Source: a virus. Taken from it: a DNA stretch of 64,000 nucleotides. Location of the stretch: the IMG/VR virus record IMGVR_UViG_3300037502_004185, positions 27,776 through 91,775 of that record, one strand, 5' to 3'. The translations under genes were made by a program, and so were the position numbers. The notes beneath the pieces are model-generated. The model was not told where the DNA came from. It made no database searches and saw only the letters and a program-made list of their open reading frames with translations. Positions 60,275 to 64,000 of this stretch are shown here, one piece after another; positions within the stretch are counted from its first letter, which is position 1, and each line of letters opens with the position of its first letter.

Positions 60275-61422
60275 TTGATGATTCTCTCTAATCTGCTTGG
60301 TGTTACGTTCATCAATTTTGCGAAATCGGTCAGTGCTTCACTCTTAGTTTTCCCTTGCAGCTTGTAGCCGTCATGGAAGTTCTGGAAGCCGACCTTAATC
60401 ATATCGATATAACCTTTCTTCTCGTTGGACTCCTTACGTAGTTTGCGCGCTTGGCGCTTAATGGTTTCGCTTTCTCGTTTCTGCTTGGCGATCTGTTTTT
60501 CCACTGCTTTCTGAGCGCGTAGGTATTTCGCGTGTTCGCGCGTAGCGGCGGCCTTATCCACCACCGTTTTACGGTTTCGTGCTGCGGCTTTCTTCTCGTT
60601 CTCGTTAAGCAAGTACGTTTCGTTATCCGAGCCAAAACCAACACGGCGCGCTTGCTGCTTCATTTGATTGGCCAAGATGCGTTGCCATGCCAGCGATTGC
60701 AGCATGGTTGCCGCCTTGAGAGCGTGTTTACATGCCACGCCGGACAATTCAGGGTTTCGGATTTTCGGGAAAGCAAACTCTTTAGGCGGCGCTATGCAGT
60801 AGTTACCCATAGTGGCCAAGTATCGATACCAGTACTGGTGACGGCCACAGTCGCAATCAAAGGAAATACGGCCAGCACACGCCAATTGCACCGCTTGGTT
60901 GTAATCCCCATTAGGCGGTTCGTGTAGTAGCTCATCCCACTGCTCAAAACGCACCTTTACTCGGTGTTCTTCGTGTCTAGACACGCTTGAGGCTCGGACA
61001 CGAATAAGCGCGATATTGTTCTTAATACCGATCAACGTGGCCTTGTGAATGCCTGTACCGTCATCGACACGGTTGTTAGCGCGGTCGATGTCAATTTGAC
61101 GCGAGTTCTTCACCAAAAAGGCGTAGGTGATACCCGCTGTCTTACTGTCATAGACCTCTTTGTGTCGCTGGCGAGCCTTGTCGAACTTGATCAGGTCTTC
61201 TTTGGTAAACCGTTGCCCTTTAGCCTTTTCGCCTAGCGCTTTTAATGCCTTATTAGTTGGCTTGGCCAGCGTTGAGGCGGTCAGCGTTCGCTTGGCATTG
61301 CGGCGGTTTTTCTTTTGCGCCCGTTCAATCTTGTTGAATAGCTGGTTGAACTGTTTCTCATTGAGGCCAAGGCTGGCAAATGAGCCGTTATCCCGTTTCT
61401 CCGCTTCAAACTTCTTCGGCAT
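60271..61422 (-). CDS. Late protein with SWIM-type zinc motif, 383 aa
   Basis: Residues about 185-240 have C-D-C-G ... G-V-A-C-K-H (ISFDCDCGRHQYWYRYLATM, then LSGVACKHALKAAT), the CxC(n)CxH order of a SWIM zinc finger, known in DNA- or protein-binding proteins. The flanking parts are strongly basic and helical (KKAAARNRKTVVDKAAATRE). Tightly packed with neighbours (ATGA to the next gene). May be a DNA-binding structural or maturation protein. Confidence 0.55.
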   Translation of the reverse strand: MPKKFEAEKRDNGSFASLGLNEKQFNQLFNKIERAQKKNRRNAKRTLTASTLAKPTNKALKALGEKAKGQRFTKEDLIKFDKARQRHKEVYDSKTAGITYAFLVKNSRQIDIDRANNRVDDGTGIHKATLIGIKNNIALIRVRASSVSRHEEHRVKVRFEQWDELLHEPPNGDYNQAVQLACAGRISFDCDCGRHQYWYRYLATMGNYCIAPPKEFAFPKIRNPELSGVACKHALKAATMLQSLAWQRILANQMKQQARRVGFGSDNETYLLNENEKKAAARNRKTVVDKAAATREHAKYLRAQKAVEKQIAKQKRESETIKRQARKLRKESNEKKGYIDMIKVGFQNFHDGYKLQGKTKSEALTDFAKLMNVTPSRLERIIK

Positions 61423-61425
61423 AAG

Positions 61426-61749
61426 TTACAGCCCCATTTCGTCCATGAATTGACGCATGGAACGACGCACCCAAGATGCTGGTGGCAGTTTGATGGTTTC
61501 GCCAACAGGTAGCGGATTCATTGGGTCGTCTACGTCACAGACCAGACTGACCAGCCAATCAAGCTCAACCGTGGCGTAAGCTCTGTAAGAGACAAGATCC
61601 GCACGATAAACCTCATCAAGTCGAATGGTGTACTCAAACAGATCGGTATTGCCCGAACGGTTCACGTATTCCATGACGATGGCAAAGAAATGCGCCCGTA
61701 GAATATCGTCCTCGATGTTCTCTGCTGAGAGGCGGGATAACTTACTCAT
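61426..61749 (-). CDS. Small late protein, 107 aa
   Basis: Start at ATG 61749, overlapping the upstream gene's stop; ATG 61755 is possible but poorly placed. Helical, acidic, with VELDWLVSLVCDVDDPMNPL in the middle. Not recognised. Upstream neighbour of the SWIM-type gene in the same leftward unit. Confidence 0.5.
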   Translation of the reverse strand: MSKLSRLSAENIEDDILRAHFFAIVMEYVNRSGNTDLFEYTIRLDEVYRADLVSYRAYATVELDWLVSLVCDVDDPMNPLPVGETIKLPPASWVRRSMRQFMDEMGL

Positions 61750-62374
61750 GATCACCCCCCATACGATACTTACCGTCTGCGATTAGCCCCGTTTTTGCCT
61801 TGAACAATCCCATTGCGCGCGAGGCCATTCCTGGCTCTTTCTTGGGCTTACGTAACAGGCCAAACAAGCTCTTAAGCGTTACCGTGTCGCCGATACTGTC
61901 TTGTGTAGCTGCATAGACCACAAACATGAGCGCGTAGGTATCAGGGCGCAGTTCTGACCAGTCAATGTTGTACGTTGGTTTACCATCCGTTCCCCGTACT
62001 TCTTCTACGATGGACGGCGACACTTCGAAGCGGCCACCAGCGTTAGGCGGGTAGGTGATAGCACTTAGGGATGTGAGATAGTTATAGGCTTCCATTGCCG
62101 ACACAATGATCGGTCTGCCTTTTGCGTCCAGTTCGGACAGGCGAACGGCGCGCCCATACTTCGAAAAGTAGGGCGTAACCTCGTCCACCAGCACAATAAA
62201 ACCGCCTTTTTTGAGCTTTTCTAACTTCTCCGGCAAAGTCAGCTTAAGGCTCATCAATGAGCGCTCTAATTGTTGGCATTCGATGATATGGAGTTGACCA
62301 TCATCTACACCAGCAAGCATAAGTCGTGGCTGGCCAGATGATAGAGTAAGTACAGCTATGCGCGTTCGTGCCAT
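61742..62374 (-). CDS. Hypothetical late protein next to ref, 210 aa
   Basis: Mixed alpha/beta: N-terminal VLTLSSGQPRLMLAGVDDGQ, middle GGFIVLVDEVTPYFSKYGR, C-terminal basic tail. Start ATG has GAGG 7 nt upstream. In P1, mat follows ref; this gene holds that position but is much longer than I recall for Mat, so identity is not claimed. Confidence 0.5.
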   Translation of the reverse strand: MARTRIAVLTLSSGQPRLMLAGVDDGQLHIIECQQLERSLMSLKLTLPEKLEKLKKGGFIVLVDEVTPYFSKYGRAVRLSELDAKGRPIIVSAMEAYNYLTSLSAITYPPNAGGRFEVSPSIVEEVRGTDGKPTYNIDWSELRPDTYALMFVVYAATQDSIGDTVTLKSLFGLLRKPKKEPGMASRAMGLFKAKTGLIADGKYRMGGDHE

Positions 62375-62388
62375 GTTGTGACCTCTAA

Positions 62389-62410
62389 GCGCGCTTTTTA
62401 AGATGGGGAG
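62389..62410 (-). promoter_or_regulatory. Late-gene leader motif
   Basis: On the minus strand CTCCCCATCTTAAAAAGCGC, then GAGGTC before the 62374 start; same order as upstream of portal. Confidence 0.4.
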
Positions 62411-62471
62411 TCTTGGTCAGTTTAACACCATTAACCAAGCTTTTTAGCCCTGTTAATGGTGTTTATATTAA

Positions 62472-63146
62472 TTAATGTTCGGAATGTTGAGGGTAAATGT
62501 TTTCGAGCAATTCAAGTGGCAATCCCGCCAGATTATAGACCTTAAACAACAGCTCTATCTCTGTACCGTTGTGGATCTTCCATTGCGCTTTCCCGCCGTA
62601 CTTCCCTTTTGCGTGGATAGGTATCATATCGGGATACTGAGCGCGCTTCTCCGCTTCTAGTAGCGTGTCGTGGTGATAACAACACAAGGGTAATACATAC
62701 GCATGCGCCCGTTCTCCAACACGACCAAACACATGATGCAAGGAAATCACCGGATTCTCTCGGCCATGCAGCCAACACGCAATACATGGTAAGCGGCCAA
62801 TGGCATCCATGATGCGCCTTTCCTCTGCCGTGGGCGTTCGGCCTTTCAATCCCTTACTGGCGATCTTTTTGGTCGGTTTCTTCGCTACAGGCTTCGCTTT
62901 TTGGCGCTCGATGCGCTGTTGCTGTTTGTCACGCTGCTTTTTCTGGTATTCGGGATCATTTAAGCGCTCGATTTGTCGCTGGCGCTGACGCTCTTGCTGC
63001 TGTAATTGCTTTTTGAAGCGTTTCTGCCGTTCCTCGGGATCGTTCATTTTGGCGATTTGCTTTGCTCGCGCCCGTTCCATTGATTGTTTTTGCTTCTCTC
63101 GTTGTCTTTGAAGTTTCTCTGCTATTGTCAAAGCCATTAAAAACAC
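62472..63146 (-). CDS. ref: Ref-type RecA-dependent HNH nuclease
   Basis: 224 residues. C-terminal half closely matches P1 Ref, which uses a RecA filament to make targeted double-strand breaks: GLKGRTPTAEERRIMDAIG, LPCIACWLHG, VISLHHVFGRVG (HNH His-His), LPLCCYHHD and IPIHAKGKYGGK. The N-terminal ~95 residues are a basic, Gln/Arg-rich coiled coil (KQLQQQERQRQRQIERLND) needed in P1 Ref for DNA/RecA contact. Start ATG at 63146 or 63137. Links well to the Chi-rich genome. Confidence 0.92.
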   Translation of the reverse strand: MFLMALTIAEKLQRQREKQKQSMERARAKQIAKMNDPEERQKRFKKQLQQQERQRQRQIERLNDPEYQKKQRDKQQQRIERQKAKPVAKKPTKKIASKGLKGRTPTAEERRIMDAIGRLPCIACWLHGRENPVISLHHVFGRVGERAHAYVLPLCCYHHDTLLEAEKRAQYPDMIPIHAKGKYGGKAQWKIHNGTEIELLFKVYNLAGLPLELLENIYPQHSEH

Positions 63147-63189
63147 CTACTATTTGCTTGCTCTTGTTTCACATTTGCTGGTGGAACAT

Positions 63190-63241
63190 GAAAAGGCTGG
63201 TAACTCGAATTTGCTGATTCGAACTGTTTGCTAAGACCAGC
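63190..63241. other. Nested hairpin structure between ref and the terminator
   Basis: GGCTGGT ... ACCAGCC outer stem (around 63195-63239) enclosing TCGAAT-TTGCTG-ATTCGA. No ORF. A folded RNA or cruciform element upstream of ref. Confidence 0.4.
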
Positions 63242-63244
63242 CGC

Positions 63245-63275
63245 AAAAAAACCGCGTTTATTCGCGGTTTTTTTG
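63245..63275. terminator. Bidirectional terminator
   Basis: AAAAAAACCGCG-TTTATT-CGCGGTTTTTTT; ends the leftward 63282 gene. Confidence 0.88.
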
Positions 63276-63281
63276 TACCTA

Positions 63282-63470
63282 TCAGAAGTAACTCTCAATT
63301 AAAACTCGATGGCATGGCTTGCCGTCATCGTTACGCATACGTTGCCCCAAACTGACGATCTTCATGAGCTTGCCCTCGTAGTCCCAAGGCTGATTTCGAG
63401 TTAAACACTCTTTGGCTCGTTTAAGCGCTGGCGAGCCAACTAAAAGATAAACGGCTTTGCGAGGTTTCAC
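63282..63470 (-). CDS. Small basic protein, 62 aa
   Basis: GTG start overlapping the upstream stop (GTGA), so co-translated with the PadR-like regulator. Basic, compact (KPRKAVYLLVGSPALKRAKE), with no recognised motif. Possibly a small regulator or partner. Confidence 0.5.
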   Translation of the reverse strand: MKPRKAVYLLVGSPALKRAKECLTRNQPWDYEGKLMKIVSLGQRMRNDDGKPCHRVLIESYF

Positions 63471-64000
63471 GCAGCATTCTCCGTAGCAATTTTTGAGGAA
63501 GTGATCATAGATAGTGAACGTTCGGCAAACTTAAGCTCTGCTTTGCGCATATCAATGTCGCGCTCTACATGCAGTGTGAAGTTGTCACAGAACACACCTT
63601 TCTCTTTCTGGTGCGCGTTCAGCTTCTCTTTAAGTTGCGTTATTTCTTGATTGAGTTTTTCAATGTACGACTTGAAGTAAACCTCGCTGCCGATTTCCAG
63701 CATCACCGATGCAGGACTACGAATGATAGACAGGCCATCGCATGTAGATTCGTTGCGTAAAAGGTTAAGAACATGCTCGCCGTCTTGAGTTAAGCTGTAA
63801 TTCTTGCGGTCTGGTTTACCGTCTTGCGCTTCAATTTCATGTGACACTAAACCCTTTTCCGTCATGCGACCAAGTTCGCGGTACACTTGCTGGTGGCTGG
63901 CTTGCCATGCGCCAGATTCAGGCATTGTTCGGTTTGTTAGGTCATAGCCTGTTTGTGTTCTCTGCTCAAGAATTGCTAGAAGTAGATTACCCAAAGTCAT
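63467..64000 (-). CDS. PadR-like transcriptional regulator
   Basis: 177 residues. N-terminal winged helix of the PadR type: LGNLLLAILEQRTQTGYDLT, SHQQVYRELGRMTEKGLVSH, and the wing PDRKNYSLTQDG. C-terminal helical dimerisation region (KLNQEITQLKEKLNAHQKEK). The start ATG lies exactly at the window end, so its promoter is not visible. It probably controls the small gene that follows. Confidence 0.75.
   Translation of the reverse strand: MTLGNLLLAILEQRTQTGYDLTNRTMPESGAWQASHQQVYRELGRMTEKGLVSHEIEAQDGKPDRKNYSLTQDGEHVLNLLRNESTCDGLSIIRSPASVMLEIGSEVYFKSYIEKLNQEITQLKEKLNAHQKEKGVFCDNFTLHVERDIDMRKAELKFAERSLSMITSSKIATENAA

Noticed and set aside
62475-62485. TGTTCGGAAT at the end of ref as another copy of the 12-bp motif
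   Set aside because: It encodes the last codons of Ref (His-Ser-Glu-His) and no gene start lies nearby; probably coincidental.
1-64000. CRISPR arrays, rRNA or insertion sequences
   Set aside because: No regularly spaced direct repeats with unique spacers, no rRNA-like sequence and no transposase-like ORF were seen; the only regular repeats are the origin iterons.

Overview
This window looks like part of a P1-like phage-plasmid (a temperate contractile-tailed phage whose prophage replicates as a plasmid), most likely from a marine gammaproteobacterium such as Vibrio. Evidence for the P1 relationship is recognisable proteins plus gene order: a Ref-type RecA-dependent HNH nuclease, a DarB-like fusion of N6-adenine methylase and helicase (2,239 aa), portal and prohead protease next to darB, an SSB, a DarA/DdrB-like antirestriction operon headed by a LydA-like holin, then tail fibre and baseplate genes. 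That order (darB-prt-pro-ssb; lydA-dar-ddr next to tail fibres) matches what I recall of P1. The Vibrio assignment is inference from moderate GC content and my memory of P1-like Vibrio plasmids such as p0908.

Layout. 0-4.1 kb: leftward accessory/replication operon with SSB, an Xre repressor, a DnaJ-type zinc protein and coiled-coil proteins. 4.1-8.5 kb: replication region with a roughly 1.8 kb non-coding stretch that holds a possible type I toxin locus, a DnaA box, AGATCTA heptamers and a 7-8 copy iteron array with a ~21.5 bp period. These precede a Rep_3-type initiator gene and a second putative replication gene. 9.4-12.1 kb: head protease and portal. 12.3-19.2 kb: darB behind a sigma70-like promoter and a strong terminator/attenuator. 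19.2-24.3 kb: partition locus (small regulator, ParA, ParB) surrounded by a dense set of identical palindromes. 22.5-31.2 kb: leftward antirestriction operon. 31.5-44.6 kb: leftward tail fibre, baseplate, tape-measure and tail-tube genes. 44.7-47.1 kb: rightward insert with HigBA toxin-antitoxin and a Fic AMP-transferase. 47.1-54.4 kb: leftward lysis genes, capsid, sheath and tube. 54.5-62.4 kb: spike, PAAR tip, hub and other tail/late genes, interrupted at 58.8-59.7 kb by a rightward secreted-protein/membrane-protein pair. 62.4-64 kb: Ref nuclease and a PadR-like regulator.

How it fits together: Rep and iterons replicate the prophage plasmid. ParA and ParB with the dispersed palindromes segregate it, and HigBA and the small hydrophobic peptide may add post-segregational stability. 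Dar proteins would be packaged and protect incoming DNA from restriction. About 48 Chi octamers (GCTGGTGG) would blunt RecBCD attack and promote cyclisation together with Ref. Late genes may be coordinated by a 12-bp motif ATTCCGAACACA found upstream of portal, capsid, endolysin and holin genes. Packaging, immunity repressor and Cre-lox functions are not visible and may lie outside the window.
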